DNA of 53,484 bases from CAYFVR01 sp046541515 (GCA_046541515.1 JBKHDD010000014.1:1-53484); one strand, 5' to 3'; shown: positions 35,064 through 44,929, numbered from the stretch's first letter. The notes: generated by a model from the sequence alone, not told the origin. A program made the numbers and translations.

Positions 35064-36602
35064 TCAATGCGCGGCTCCGGAAAAACCCCCGGCGCCTCCC
35101 AATCCAATCGACTTTTCCCATCGGCTCCTTCTGTCCGGCCGGCCCCCATCGAGAACGACGGGAAAAAACAGATCGTTTCCCCCCACCCGGAACCGCCAAT
35201 TTCGCGGTCCTTCCCCGAAATCGCTGCGAAGGACGAAGTCCCCGGGAAACGCCTCCACCGTGATTCCCCCCGCCCCGTCGGTCAGCAACAGACCGTAGGA
35301 TCGGGTGAAGGAGGCGAAAATGCCCGAATCGTATCCCACGACTTCGAAACCGAAACCGGGAATCCCCTCTCCCGGCGCGTAAAGCCCGTCGCCGTTTTCG
35401 TCTCGAAAGAAGGTCGCGAGAACCCGGGGCGTGGACGGAACGCGGCCGGCGCCGAATTCGAACGCGGCGGCGTAAAACGGCCGGGAAACGCCGTCGATCT
35501 TCCGAAACACGCGCCCCGCGGCAAAGCCAAATTCCCGCGCTTCCGGGCGAAGCAGGAGCGCATCCCCTCGGGAAAGCGAATCCCGCTCCGCGCGAAACAG
35601 CGATTCGAAAAGCGCCTGGGCGACGTCCGAAAAAAATCCAACCCCATCGGCGGGAATTTGGACCGCTCGATGTCCGAATACATCTTCCGGCGCCATCCAT
35701 TCCGGCGCCTCCGACCCCGCCGTCTCGGCAACCGTTTCGCCGTCCGTGGCCGCCCAGAGAGCGAACACGTTGTCTTCCCCGTACATCTCGTTCAAACGTC
35801 GACGGGCCCTCTCGACGAGCGCCGGATTCAACCGAACCGGCGGCAATGCTTCCCCCGGAACCGGATGTTCGATCGCCATGGCTTCGGAATCGTATCCCAT
35901 GGCGGCCCCAACGGCCAGCGGCATGGTCCGCGCCTGGTTGACCAGCCGAACAAAAGCCGACGCCGCGTCGTCCATCGAGAGGTCTTCCACCAGCGTCGCG
36001 CCGAAGTCGAGAGCCGCGAGATATATATTGAAGGTCCGGCCGTCCAGCTCGCTCTGCCGCGATCCGAATCCGACCCCGACGTCCCGGAAATCGGGATTCA
36101 AAATCCGCAACGGGCCATTCTCGTCGGGCCGAATTTCGTCCAAAAACATATTGGCGAAGATCCGCTCGGCCGCGACCGCGGGCTCGATGAAATTCAGAAA
36201 GGCCAGCATGCCGAGGCTTTCGTCGGCCGTTCCGGCCGGGTATCCCGCCGCGACGGCCCGATCCAGCGGCCCTTGCCCCTCGGGAGAGACCTCGTCGAAA
36301 TATCCGCGGTCGATCATGTCCCGCACGTGGCTTTGCGCCGAGGCCCGGAGGCGGTCGTCGGCCGAAAGCGGCGGCAAACCGCCGGTAAGGACGTCCGCGA
36401 GTTCGGGAACGTCCGCGAGCACCCGCTCCGGATCAAGTCCCAAGGAAACCGCCATTTCAAGGGGCGCTCGACGAGCGCGATTCGCCAATTCCAGAAACGC
36501 CGCCTCCACCGCGGCCAATGCCTCTCCCGATTCTCCCCGCGCCGAAAGGGGCGGGAAGACTGTCGCGATCAGCAGGAGGAAAATGGGGAATCGTCGTTTC
36601 AT
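35064..36602 (-). CDS. Exported CAP-domain (SCP/PR1-like) protein
   Basis: 512 residues from ATG 36602. Signal peptide FPIFLLLIATVFPPLSARGE. Two CAP-like segments can be seen. The first (about residues 25-200) has FLELANRARRAPLEMAVSLG, LRASAQSHVRDMIDRGYFDE, ESLGMLAFLNFIEP and the closing RDVGVGFG. The second, more divergent, starts with AFVRLVNQARTMPLAVGAAM. The C terminus has FFRDENGDGLYAPGEGIPGF, a calcium-binding-like DxNxDG loop in a beta domain that may be a carboxypeptidase-regulatory-like fold. CAP proteins are secreted and may bind lipids or act as proteases. The longer in-frame start at 36662 lacks a signal-like N terminus. Confidence 0.85.
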   Translation of the reverse strand: MKRRFPIFLLLIATVFPPLSARGESGEALAAVEAAFLELANRARRAPLEMAVSLGLDPERVLADVPELADVLTGGLPPLSADDRLRASAQSHVRDMIDRGYFDEVSPEGQGPLDRAVAAGYPAGTADESLGMLAFLNFIEPAVAAERIFANMFLDEIRPDENGPLRILNPDFRDVGVGFGSRQSELDGRTFNIYLAALDFGATLVEDLSMDDAASAFVRLVNQARTMPLAVGAAMGYDSEAMAIEHPVPGEALPPVRLNPALVERARRRLNEMYGEDNVFALWAATDGETVAETAGSEAPEWMAPEDVFGHRAVQIPADGVGFFSDVAQALFESLFRAERDSLSRGDALLLRPEAREFGFAAGRVFRKIDGVSRPFYAAAFEFGAGRVPSTPRVLATFFRDENGDGLYAPGEGIPGFGFEVVGYDSGIFASFTRSYGLLLTDGAGGITVEAFPGDFVLRSDFGEGPRNWRFRVGGNDLFFPVVLDGGRPDRRSRWEKSIGLGGAGGFSGAAH

Positions 36603-36674
36603 GACCCACTGGCCAAGCAAATCCGGGGCCAAACCGCCAACATTTTGCGTCAAATATCCCAAACCCTTGTTTTC

Positions 36675-36707
36675 AAAAATATTACGCTACCCGCCTCCGA
36701 AAGCGGG
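36675..36707 (-). terminator. Candidate terminator after the secretion/TonB operon
   Basis: On the minus strand CCCGC (36707-36703) pairs with GCGGG (36694-36690), followed by an AT-rich tract ending in TATTTTT (about 36681-36675). The stem is short at 5 bp, so it is only a candidate. A second, larger hairpin lies just upstream. Confidence 0.4.
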
Positions 36708-36730
36708 ACCATCGTCCGCGACCGCGAGAC

Positions 36731-36766
36731 GGGTCGAATCCAACCAAGGCTGGCTCAATTCGACCC
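36731..36766 (-). repeat. Inverted repeat after the TonB receptor gene
   Basis: Perfect 9-bp arms GGGTCGAAT (36731-36739) and ATTCGACCC (36758-36766), with an inner GC stem (CCAGCC with GGTTGG, allowing one G-U pair). It sits directly after the stop of the receptor gene and has no T tract, so mRNA 3'-end protection is as likely as termination. Confidence 0.5.
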
Positions 36767-36772
36767 ATGGCC

Positions 36773-38815
36773 CTACCATCGCCGCCGGAGCATGAGCAGG
36801 CCGTCAATCCCCTTCCCTTCGATCAGACCATAGGTTCCGGGCGTCTCGGTTCGGCGATCCGTCAGATTCCGAATCGTGCCGGACAGGTCCAGGCCGGAAG
36901 CGAAAAGATCCTCGACCAGGAAGCCGGCGTCCAGCCGCCAGTCGGAGGAGGCCGGAATGGTGACGAATTCCCCTTCGCTCAAGGCCACCTGGTCCCGAGA
37001 GGAAAACCAGGACGCCCGGCCATGGATCGTCCATTGGTTCAGGGGGCGCCAGAGGGCCGTCAAGTTGAACAGGAGGTCGGCCCCGGGATCGTAGGGATAA
37101 TCCAGATCCACGAAATTTCGTTCCACCGTTCCGTCGGGACGGATGAAGGTGAAATCGTTGTAACGATAGGTCTCGTTGGGCCCGGAATTGTCCAGCAGCG
37201 TGAGGCCGGCTTCCAGAGAGAGCGTCGAATGGGGCCGAACCCGGGCCTCGGCTTCCAACCCATGAATATTCTGCCGATTCGGCTCGGACAATCCGGCGTA
37301 GGGATCTTCCAGAATATGATGGTTGATCCGACTCAAGAAGCCGGTCAGCGAAAGTCCCACGCGGGAATCCGGCTCCCAGGCCACCTGAAGATTGAGACTC
37401 TGGATTTCCTCCATGTCCGGATCGCCTTCGCCCAGAAGCTGGCGGGCGAAGGGGGTGCGGTAGGCGTTGCCGTACAGCAGCTTCACCATCCAGGCGGGAA
37501 ACGGCGACCAGGCGCTCCCTAGGTTGTAGCTCACGTGGTCCCGATAGCTGTCGTGGTGGTCGAAGCGAAGCCCGCCCCAAAGGTCGAGGTTGGAACCGAA
37601 TTTGTGCCGGTATTGGGTAAAAAACGACCAGAGCCGGGTTTCGTAGCTTTTCTCCGTGATGACCGGCAACAGCAATTCGTTTTCCGGCTTCAGGAATTCC
37701 GGAAGATAGCCGTCCCAAACCGGGGCGTTCCGAATCCGTTTGTGCCGCCAGGAAACCCCTCCGGTAAAAAGCGCGTCCCCCAGGAAAAGGGAGCGGTCAT
37801 ACAGAATTTCCGCGTAGGAAGTGTCCTCTCGGTGCCGCGGCGTCCGATCGATGACTTCCGTTTCTGAAAACAGCCAGTTCCGGGAGCCCATGAAACGGAC
37901 GGCGCCGTCCGTCCCCAGATCCTTTCGGGCCTCCAGCTTCAGAAACCCGGTAGGGGTTCGCTGTTCCTCCCGCCAGGAAAGGCCGGCCGGGTCGTAACGC
38001 ATGGGGTAGGGGCGGCGGCTGTCGGCGATTCTGGCGGTAATATTCAGCCAGTCGTCCCGCGCGATGCGGACCACGCCTTCGACATACCTTGCGTCGCCCG
38101 GCGTCGCCCGGCCAAAGCGATCCTCCGGCGGAACCGGTTCGGTCTCGTCTCCGAAAAAACGAAGAACGTCCACGGCGTCGTCGTTTTTTCGAACCCGCCG
38201 TCCGCTCAACGAGAAAAAGGCGTCCCACGCACCATGGGCGAAACCGTAGTTCAGAAAGGCGCCGTGATCCTCTCCCGGCGCTCCGAAAAGGGCCCCGGTT
38301 TCGAAACCGTCGAGGTCCCGGCCGGTCATGGGGACGATGTTGACGATTCCGCCAAAAGCGTCGGGCCCCCATAAAACCGACCCGGGCCCGCGGATGATTT
38401 CGATGCGCTTGACCGGCGCCAGGGAAAGTTCACGGTCCAGCGGATGCAGAGATTTTCGCACGTCGGACATGGCGGGAACGGCGTCGTACAGGAAAAGGAT
38501 GGAGTTGGGAACCCCCCGGAGATGGGGAAGCGTTCCCCATTCCCGACGGGCCATGTGGAACCCGGGCAGGGTATCCAACGCCTGGCTGAGGGTGTCGAGT
38601 CCCCGCTTCCGCAATTCCCGTCGGGTCAGCACCCGGGCGATGGCCGGCGCGGCCCAGGCGCTTTCCTCCCGACGCGAGGCGATGGAAAGCGCCTCGATGT
38701 CCTCCCCGACGAACATCAGCATGGTCGCCTCGCGGGAATCCGATTCGCCCCCGATTGCGGAAGCCGCGCAAAGAAGAAGCAAAATCGACGTCAAAGCCCT
38801 TTGAAGTTGGATCAT
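36773..38815 (-). CDS. TonB-dependent outer-membrane receptor
   Basis: 680 residues with signal peptide (SILLLLCAASAIGG). The plug domain spans about residues 55-175: ARVLTRRELRKRGLDTLSQA, LPHLRGVPNSILFLYD, VKRIEIIRGPGSVLWGPDAF and GGIVNIV. The barrel follows and ends in LLMLRRRW with the terminal aromatic needed for assembly. The shape is that of BtuB/FepA/colicin-I type receptors (NAYRTPFARQLL; NRQNIHGLEAEARV). The ligand is unknown. It begins 12 nt after the response regulator gene, so it appears to be the last gene of the secretion/regulatory operon. Confidence 0.92.
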   Translation of the reverse strand: MIQLQRALTSILLLLCAASAIGGESDSREATMLMFVGEDIEALSIASRREESAWAAPAIARVLTRRELRKRGLDTLSQALDTLPGFHMARREWGTLPHLRGVPNSILFLYDAVPAMSDVRKSLHPLDRELSLAPVKRIEIIRGPGSVLWGPDAFGGIVNIVPMTGRDLDGFETGALFGAPGEDHGAFLNYGFAHGAWDAFFSLSGRRVRKNDDAVDVLRFFGDETEPVPPEDRFGRATPGDARYVEGVVRIARDDWLNITARIADSRRPYPMRYDPAGLSWREEQRTPTGFLKLEARKDLGTDGAVRFMGSRNWLFSETEVIDRTPRHREDTSYAEILYDRSLFLGDALFTGGVSWRHKRIRNAPVWDGYLPEFLKPENELLLPVITEKSYETRLWSFFTQYRHKFGSNLDLWGGLRFDHHDSYRDHVSYNLGSAWSPFPAWMVKLLYGNAYRTPFARQLLGEGDPDMEEIQSLNLQVAWEPDSRVGLSLTGFLSRINHHILEDPYAGLSEPNRQNIHGLEAEARVRPHSTLSLEAGLTLLDNSGPNETYRYNDFTFIRPDGTVERNFVDLDYPYDPGADLLFNLTALWRPLNQWTIHGRASWFSSRDQVALSEGEFVTIPASSDWRLDAGFLVEDLFASGLDLSGTIRNLTDRRTETPGTYGLIEGKGIDGLLMLRRRW

Positions 38816-38827
38816 GGCGTTCAGGAT

Positions 38828-40180
38828 TCAGTTTCCTTTGGCGCACTGTTTCATCAGGACCCGAAACTTGGCCCGGCTGAGGCCCAGCAACCGGGCCGCC
38901 GCGGTCTGGTTGTCGCCGGCCAGAACCAGGGCCTGATTCACCAGATCTTTCTCCAGCTCTTCCAGAACGACGCCTTCGGGGGGCAGAACGAATCGGCCCG
39001 ACTCCTTGGGGACGCGGCCGCATCCGCCGGAAAGAAACGACAGGGTCTCGGCCGTGACGACGCCGTCGCCGGCAAGAATCACCGCCCGCTCCACGGCATT
39101 GGCCAACTCCCGAACATTCCCCGGCCAGTGGTAGTCCAACAGGGTCTTCACGGCGTCATCTTCGAAACGAACCGATGCGGCCACTCCAAGCCGCTCCAAA
39201 AAGAAGCGGGTCAAGGGCGCCACGTCCTCCGGCCGTTCCCGCAGGGGGGGCGGCTGAATGGGAAATACGTGAATTCGGAAAAAAAGATCCCGGCGAAAGG
39301 CGCCGTCGTCCACCCGTTCCTCCAGGTTGCGGTTGGTGGCGCAGATCACCCGGACGTCCACCGGAATCTCTTCGTTTCCGCCCACCCGCTGCACCCGCCT
39401 TTCCTGGAGCGCCCGCAGCAGCTTGGCCTGGGCTTCCAGCGGAAGGTCCCCGATTTCGTCCAAAAAGAGGGTCCCGCCGGAGGCATATTCGAATTTCCCC
39501 ACGGTTCGCTTGTCGGCGCCGGTGAAGGCGCCTTTCTCGTGGCCGAACAGCTCCGACTCCACCAAATTTGGCGAGATGGCGGCGCAGTTGACCGGAACAA
39601 ATCGCGCCTCGCTTCGGGGGCTGATCCGGTGAATGTAGCGGGCCAGCAACTCCTTTCCGGTGCCCGATTCGCCGCTGACGAGAACGGCGGAATCGCTTCG
39701 GGCCACCCGGGCCGCCAGATCCATCACCCGGGCCATGGCTTCCGAGGCGTAGACGATTTCATGGTCCCCCTCCACCTTTCGCAACCGCCGCTTCAAATCC
39801 CGGTTTTCGTTCATCAGACTGGAAAGCCGCAAGGTCCTTTCGACCGTGAGAAGGATTCGCTCCTCCTCGAAGGGTTTGGTGACGTAGTCGGCCGCGCCTC
39901 GCCGCATGGCGTCCACCGCCGAATCGATCGTGGCGAACGCCGTGATGAAAACCACCGGACAGGGCGTTCCCCGGCGCCGGATTTCGGCCAACAGCTCCAA
40001 TCCATCCATCCGGGGCATTTTGATGTCGGTGATGACCATGTCGGCCGGCGCGTTCCACAGAAGTTCCAGCGCCTCCTTCCCGTCCCCCGCCCGGGAAACT
40101 TGGTATCCCTTGCGTTCCAGCATGATGGCCAGCAGGTGGCGCATCCGCTCCTCGTCGTCCACGACCAGAATGTGGCTCAT
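38828..40180 (-). CDS. Sigma-54-dependent response regulator (NtrC family)
   Basis: 450 residues. Receiver domain 1-120 with acidic pocket VVDDEE and phospho-acceptor Asp52 in VITDIKMPRMDG. AAA+ domain about 140-370 with Walker A GESGTGKE, the sigma-54 contact loop KGAFTGADKR and Walker B GGTLFLDEIG. A Fis-type helix-turn-helix lies at the C terminus (NQTAAARLLGLSRAKFRVLM). It activates sigma-54 promoters in response to the kinase encoded just upstream (ATGA overlap). The ATG at 40180 begins MSHILVVDDEE and has GGAG 7 nt upstream. Its target promoters were not found in this window. Confidence 0.95.
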   Translation of the reverse strand: MSHILVVDDEERMRHLLAIMLERKGYQVSRAGDGKEALELLWNAPADMVITDIKMPRMDGLELLAEIRRRGTPCPVVFITAFATIDSAVDAMRRGAADYVTKPFEEERILLTVERTLRLSSLMNENRDLKRRLRKVEGDHEIVYASEAMARVMDLAARVARSDSAVLVSGESGTGKELLARYIHRISPRSEARFVPVNCAAISPNLVESELFGHEKGAFTGADKRTVGKFEYASGGTLFLDEIGDLPLEAQAKLLRALQERRVQRVGGNEEIPVDVRVICATNRNLEERVDDGAFRRDLFFRIHVFPIQPPPLRERPEDVAPLTRFFLERLGVAASVRFEDDAVKTLLDYHWPGNVRELANAVERAVILAGDGVVTAETLSFLSGGCGRVPKESGRFVLPPEGVVLEELEKDLVNQALVLAGDNQTAAARLLGLSRAKFRVLMKQCAKGN

Positions 40181-41595
40181 GTTCTCGCTCCCCGTTGGTC
40201 GTTTCCCGTCGGCAGGATCATCCGAAACCGGGCGCCGCCGGTTTCCCCCTCTTCGCAAACGATCCGCCCCGAGTGGGCCGCCGCGACCTGGTGCGCGAAG
40301 GCAAGCCCCAGGCCCGTTCCCTTGGCGCGGGTGGTGAAGAACGGCTCGAAAATCCGAGAGCGATTCCCGGCGTCCACCCCGGGGCCGTCATCCTCCACCG
40401 CGACGATCCATTCCTCGCCCTCGGCCAGAGCCCGGATTCGGACGGTCCCGCGCCCCCCGTTCGCGTCCATTGCATTTTTCAATATATTCTGAATGGCGCG
40501 TCCCAGCAGATCCGGATCGGCGGAAACGACGAGAGGCATCTTCGGAATGTCCGCCTCGAGGCTCGCCGCAAGTCCGTTCAACTGAATATCGAAGCGATCC
40601 ACGATCTCCCGCAACATTGCGTTGAGATCCGTTTCCCGGAAACTCGGCATGGCCGGCCGGGCGAAAAGAAGAAAATCCTCGATCAGACGATTGAGCCGCC
40701 GGACTTCGTCCTCGATATAGCCCACCATGACATGGCCCGAATCCGATTCCACGTCGTTCCGAAGAATGTCCACCGAGCTTTTGATGATGCCCAGCGGATT
40801 TTTGACCTCATGGGCGATCATGAGGGAAAACTTTCCCAACTCCGCGAGCGTTTCCTGGCGGACCATCTTGCGGTGGGCCTCCTCAAGGGCCTCGCGGTTC
40901 GATTCAAGGGAATCCAGCATGGCGTTGAAGGCCACGGCCAGTTCCCGGGCCTCGGGCAGGGCCGCCGGGGAGACCCGAAGCCCCCGATCTCCGCCGGCGA
41001 CCCTGCGGGCGGCCTCCGCCAGCCGGGAAACCGGCGCCACCAGGGATCGGGAAATGAAGAAAAAGATGAGCGCGCAAATCCCGGCCAGGCAGACGGAAAG
41101 CCAGGCAAAACGCTTCTGCATGGCCAGCAGGAGTTCCCGAATGCCTTCCGCGCCGTAGGCGATCCGAACCGTTCCGATCCGTTCCTCCGGAAGCGTCGCC
41201 TCCTCCCGCCACTGAAACGCCAGACTCTCCTCGTGAGGTTCGCGAATCGTCACGGGAAGTTGAACCTCCGAGAAGTCGTCGGGAATGTTTCCGACCGCGT
41301 CGGCCAGCACCTCCCCTTCCCTGTTTAAAATCGTCACCCGGACCACGTCTTTTTCGACCAGAAGATTTTCGGCGATCCGGCGGAGCATGGGGCGCTCGTC
41401 GATGAGAAGCCCGAGTTCGCTGTTGAGGGCCAGATATTTTCCCAGAAAGGCGATCCGCTCCTCGAAACGGGATTCCACGAAGTCCCGGATCATGGAAGCG
41501 CCCAAGTAGCCCAATACGGAGGTGGCGACGCTAATGAGCAACACCGCCGCCGCCAGAATGCGGAGATGAATTCCGATCCGATCCATCAACTTCAT
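40177..41595 (-). CDS. Membrane sensor histidine kinase
   Basis: 472 residues. First membrane helix about 10-32 (LRILAAAVLLISVATSVLGY), periplasmic sensor of about 130 residues, second helix about 165-185 (WLSVCLAGICALIFFFI), HAMP domain (LVAPVSRLAEAARRVAGGD). A coiled coil leads to the phospho-acceptor motif SLMIAHEVKNPLGI. The ATPase boxes N (NILKNAMDANGG), G1 (VEDDGPGV) and G2 (TGLGLAFAHQV) are intact. It overlaps both neighbours by ATGA, forming a coupled trio with the binding protein upstream and the response regulator downstream. Confidence 0.94.
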   Translation of the reverse strand: MKLMDRIGIHLRILAAAVLLISVATSVLGYLGASMIRDFVESRFEERIAFLGKYLALNSELGLLIDERPMLRRIAENLLVEKDVVRVTILNREGEVLADAVGNIPDDFSEVQLPVTIREPHEESLAFQWREEATLPEERIGTVRIAYGAEGIRELLLAMQKRFAWLSVCLAGICALIFFFISRSLVAPVSRLAEAARRVAGGDRGLRVSPAALPEARELAVAFNAMLDSLESNREALEEAHRKMVRQETLAELGKFSLMIAHEVKNPLGIIKSSVDILRNDVESDSGHVMVGYIEDEVRRLNRLIEDFLLFARPAMPSFRETDLNAMLREIVDRFDIQLNGLAASLEADIPKMPLVVSADPDLLGRAIQNILKNAMDANGGRGTVRIRALAEGEEWIVAVEDDGPGVDAGNRSRIFEPFFTTRAKGTGLGLAFAHQVAAAHSGRIVCEEGETGGARFRMILPTGNDQRGART

Positions 41596-42515
41596 GGCTC
41601 GCGGCCGTTCCCGCCGAAAGGGTCCCCGATTTTCACGCCAAGCCGTCTCCGAACGCGGGCGTTGACCCATACCCGATAATCGGGCGACATGATAGCGCAA
41701 CGATCCGCTTCGATGGCCTCCAGCACAAGCCGGGCGGTCTGGCGCCCCACCTCTCCGTAATCGATGATGAAGGAAAGCAATGCGCCGGATTCGTAAAAAA
41801 AACGGTTGAAACCAATCACGGGCGTCCTTCGCAAAAGCGCCTCCTTGATGATGAACTGCACGACGCTTTCGGAAATGACCGTTCGGTCGGGAATCAGCCA
41901 GATGGCTTCAACGTCACCGGGATCGGTTCGGACGACGCCGGGAATTTCGCGGCGGGAATGCACTTCGAGGGGAACCAGGGACAAACCCAGTTCGAGGCCG
42001 ATGGTCCGCGCGGCGGCGAAGAAGTCGGCATTGTGGTCGGGGTTGAAAAGGATGCCGATCCGCCGGATTTCCGGGAGCGCGGTTTGAATTTCCGTCAACT
42101 GACGGGAAACGGGAATGCGAAGGGAAACCCCGCAGGCCCTCGGCGTTTCCGCGAAAACGTTCTCGGAATCCAGGATCATCATGAAAAAAAAACGGTCGGG
42201 GTCCGGCGACGATTCCTTCAGCAGGCGACCGGCCTCGGGTCCCACGGCGACCCGAACCCGTCCGCCGGGAAGGGGTCGGACGTCTTCCGGCTCTCCGGCG
42301 TCCGGTTCCTCCTCCATGAAGACGACCCGAAAGGGAAGGCCCGCCGCTTTCAGGGTCTGGGTCAAGCCTTCCACGGCCTGGAGATAGGGACGAATCCGTC
42401 GGGACACCAATACCAGGATTTCCGACGCTTCGGCACGGGCGGGGCGCGGCGCCAGAGCGGTGAGGCAAAGGAACAAAACCGAAATCCATGCCCGGAGCCC
42501 CGACGCCGAACCCAT
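41592..42515 (-). CDS. Periplasmic binding protein, ABC_sub_bind (TrpX/YtrX-like) type
   Basis: 307 residues. Signal peptide WISVLFLCLTALAPRPARA; mature two-lobe binding protein (LQAVEGLTQTLKAAGLPF; RIGILFNPDHNADFFAAART; AIWLIPDRTVISESVVQFII; TPVIGFNRFFYESGALLSFI; DYGEVGRQTARLVLEAI). This is the pattern of substrate-binding proteins that usually serve ABC transporters, but no permease or ATPase genes are nearby. It sits directly before a histidine kinase, so it probably delivers a ligand signal to that kinase. ATG 42515 abuts the gspD stop (TGATG); a GTG one codon earlier is equally possible. Confidence 0.85.
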   Translation of the reverse strand: MGSASGLRAWISVLFLCLTALAPRPARAEASEILVLVSRRIRPYLQAVEGLTQTLKAAGLPFRVVFMEEEPDAGEPEDVRPLPGGRVRVAVGPEAGRLLKESSPDPDRFFFMMILDSENVFAETPRACGVSLRIPVSRQLTEIQTALPEIRRIGILFNPDHNADFFAAARTIGLELGLSLVPLEVHSRREIPGVVRTDPGDVEAIWLIPDRTVISESVVQFIIKEALLRRTPVIGFNRFFYESGALLSFIIDYGEVGRQTARLVLEAIEADRCAIMSPDYRVWVNARVRRRLGVKIGDPFGGNGREP

Positions 42516-44803
42516 CACCGAACCGGAGGAAAAACACCCGGGTCGGCGTCCAGATTTCGACGGATGTTTCCAACTTTTTCCTCAAATTCCTCGGAAATCG
42601 CGTCCATTTCCTGGAATCCCCGAACCACCCGAGGGGTGATCATGAGGATCAATTCGCTTTTTTCCGAAGCGCTGGTGTCCCGGCCGAAAAGGAAGCCGAT
42701 CACCGGGATCCGGCTCAAATAGGGCACGCCGGCGTTCCCCCGCGATTTTCGTTCCCGCATCAACCCGCCGATAAACAGGGGCTGTCCGTCCCCCACGGTC
42801 AGAGACGTATTCACCTTTCGCTCGCGAAACGAGGGGAAGCTCTGTCCCCCCACGTCCACCCCGTCTCCGCTCTCGCTCACCTCCTGGGTGATCTCCATGG
42901 ACACCATTCCGGTGTCGCTGATGCGGGGGGTCACCGAGAGAATGATTCCCGTGTCCCGATACTGAATATTGGTCTGGGTCACGCCCTGGGGACCGGAGTC
43001 GAACAAGTACTGGGCGCTGGCCACCGGCACCTGGGTGGAAACGTTGATGCGGGCCTCTTTGTTGTCGGAGGCCAGCACCGTCGGCCGGGACAAGACGTTC
43101 AGCTTGTTTTCGGAGGCGAGGCTGGAAAGGGCGGCCGACCACCTCCCCTCTTTTCCGAGAGCGAATTGGAGACCGGAACTGCCCATCTGGGCGCTGAGAA
43201 GGGAGGTGGAAAGGGAACCTTCGCCTTTTTCGTAGCTCCATTCCACCCCAAGCTCCTCCTGGTCGTCCAGGGAAATTTCCGCAATGAGCACCTCGATCAG
43301 CACTTGCCGGGGAAGGATGTCGATTTGGCGGAGGATTTCCTCGACCGTTTGATAGTCCGGCGGCACGGCCTCGATGATCAGCAGGTTTCGAACGGGATCG
43401 GGGGTGATCTTCAATTCCCGGGAAAGGGTGCCGATGCCCCGAAGAGGGCTTGCCGCCGCTTCCGCGCGAGCCGTCCCGTCACCCCCCTCCGGGTTCGGAC
43501 GGTCTCCGCCAAACGGATCGGCGGCCGGGATTTCCACCGAGGATTCCGTCGTTGCTTCCCCGTTGGAAGAAGGGCCGGTTCCCGCCGAAGGGTCGGAAGC
43601 GGCCGCCTCGTTGGAAAAAACGGTGGTGAGCAGGTCGGCCAGATCCTCGGCGGAGCCATTGCGAACCGGGTAGATGAAAACCCTCGGGACGGCGCTTTCG
43701 CTGGGCACGTCGAGCTGACCCAGGAATTCCTCGATTCGCCGGAACATTTTCGGATTCGAAGCGAGAACAAGAATTTTGTTGAGCCGTTCGATGGCCATGA
43801 TCCGGAGGCCGCTCTGCTCGCCGTTGCCGAATGCGCCCAGGATTTCTTCGAGAAGCTTCGCCAATTCGCGGGCGGTCAGATTCCGCGGCGAATAGAAGCG
43901 ATAGGCCACCTGTTCGAACAAATCGACGTCGAAGGTCTCCACCAGCCGGAGCGCCTTCAGCACGTTCACGTCCTTGTCCACCAGCAGCAGGGTATTGGCG
44001 TCCGGATTGGAAAGGATCGTGCCTTCGGACGAAATGAATGGGGTTAGAATTTCGGCCATCTCGTCCGCCGAAATAAAATCCAGGGGAATGATCTGCAACA
44101 CCATCCGTTGATCCGGCGGAAGCGGACGGTTGGCCGATCCGATTCCGTCCGCGATGGACATTCGGGGGGCCTCCTGGAGGGGAAGAATTTTGTAGAGTCC
44201 CCCCTCCTTGACGGCGGTCAACCCATTGACTTCCAAAATCTGGAAAAAAACGGCGAAGAGTTCGCGGCGGTCCAGCTCGCCGGCGGTGTGAATGGTGACG
44301 GCGCCTTGGACCCCCGTGCCCAAAATATAGTTAATTTCGAGCAACTCCGCAAAAGTCCGGATGACCTCGACGAGATCGGCCTGGTCGAAATTGACGACGA
44401 CCCGTTCCCGTTCTCCGTCTGCCGGAGCAACGGGCCGCCCCGTTTGGGAGATCGGGAGGGAACGCCGAGGGCCGCGATCCGGCGGCGCGGACGAATCGGT
44501 TCTCGAAGCCGGGGATACCCGCTCTCCTCGACGGGAAGCCGAAAGCGACCCGTCCGCGCTCGGCGAAGGCGAAACTTCCGATGTCGTGGAAACGGATTCC
44601 CGATCCTCCCGAACCGGAGATGGCGAAAGGTCCGCTTGCGAAAGACCGGAATCCGGGATCGGGGGCAAATCGGTTTCGACCTGGACCATTTCCGGATTCC
44701 GGCGCGTCTCCCGGGGCGCGGCGCAACCCGCCAGAACCGAAGAAAAAACCAAAATCAAGCTCGCGGAAAGCCACGCCATGTAAAACGAGCGCGTGTTTTT
44801 CAT
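42515..44803 (-). CDS. gspD: Type II secretion secretin GspD (lipoprotein)
   Basis: 762 residues. Lipoprotein signal (SASLILVFSSVLAGC), then a Pro/Ser-rich linker of about 110 residues. N0 domain VVNFDQADLVEVIRTFAELL; N1-N3 repeats (VLQIIPLDFISADEMAEILT; YFYSP-type strands; FIYPVRNGSAEDLADLLTTV). The secretin core is VLIEVLIAEISLDDQEELGV, STQVPVASAQYLF, TGIILSVTPRIS and PLFIGGLMRERKSR. The N3 domain holds a long low-complexity insert rich in Ser, Glu and Gly. It forms the outer-membrane pore. The lipid anchor may replace the need for a separate pilotin. ATG 44803 was chosen because it starts the lipoprotein signal. Confidence 0.94.
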   Translation of the reverse strand: MKNTRSFYMAWLSASLILVFSSVLAGCAAPRETRRNPEMVQVETDLPPIPDSGLSQADLSPSPVREDRESVSTTSEVSPSPSADGSLSASRRGERVSPASRTDSSAPPDRGPRRSLPISQTGRPVAPADGERERVVVNFDQADLVEVIRTFAELLEINYILGTGVQGAVTIHTAGELDRRELFAVFFQILEVNGLTAVKEGGLYKILPLQEAPRMSIADGIGSANRPLPPDQRMVLQIIPLDFISADEMAEILTPFISSEGTILSNPDANTLLLVDKDVNVLKALRLVETFDVDLFEQVAYRFYSPRNLTARELAKLLEEILGAFGNGEQSGLRIMAIERLNKILVLASNPKMFRRIEEFLGQLDVPSESAVPRVFIYPVRNGSAEDLADLLTTVFSNEAAASDPSAGTGPSSNGEATTESSVEIPAADPFGGDRPNPEGGDGTARAEAAASPLRGIGTLSRELKITPDPVRNLLIIEAVPPDYQTVEEILRQIDILPRQVLIEVLIAEISLDDQEELGVEWSYEKGEGSLSTSLLSAQMGSSGLQFALGKEGRWSAALSSLASENKLNVLSRPTVLASDNKEARINVSTQVPVASAQYLFDSGPQGVTQTNIQYRDTGIILSVTPRISDTGMVSMEITQEVSESGDGVDVGGQSFPSFRERKVNTSLTVGDGQPLFIGGLMRERKSRGNAGVPYLSRIPVIGFLFGRDTSASEKSELILMITPRVVRGFQEMDAISEEFEEKVGNIRRNLDADPGVFPPVR

Positions 44804-44929
44804 GAGAACGTATCCAGGTCCAATCTTCCTCCCTTTTCCTTCGTCGGACGCATTCGGTTCCGTCGAGGCCGATATGAAGGCGGACGGAGCTTTGCTTTCG
44901 ACGGGGACCGTTTGCGACAAGAAATTCCT

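Noticed and set aside
36731..36766. Inverted repeat as an insertion-sequence end or attachment site
   Set aside because: No transposase, integrase, direct repeats or tRNA nearby; a transcript 3'-end structure is simpler.
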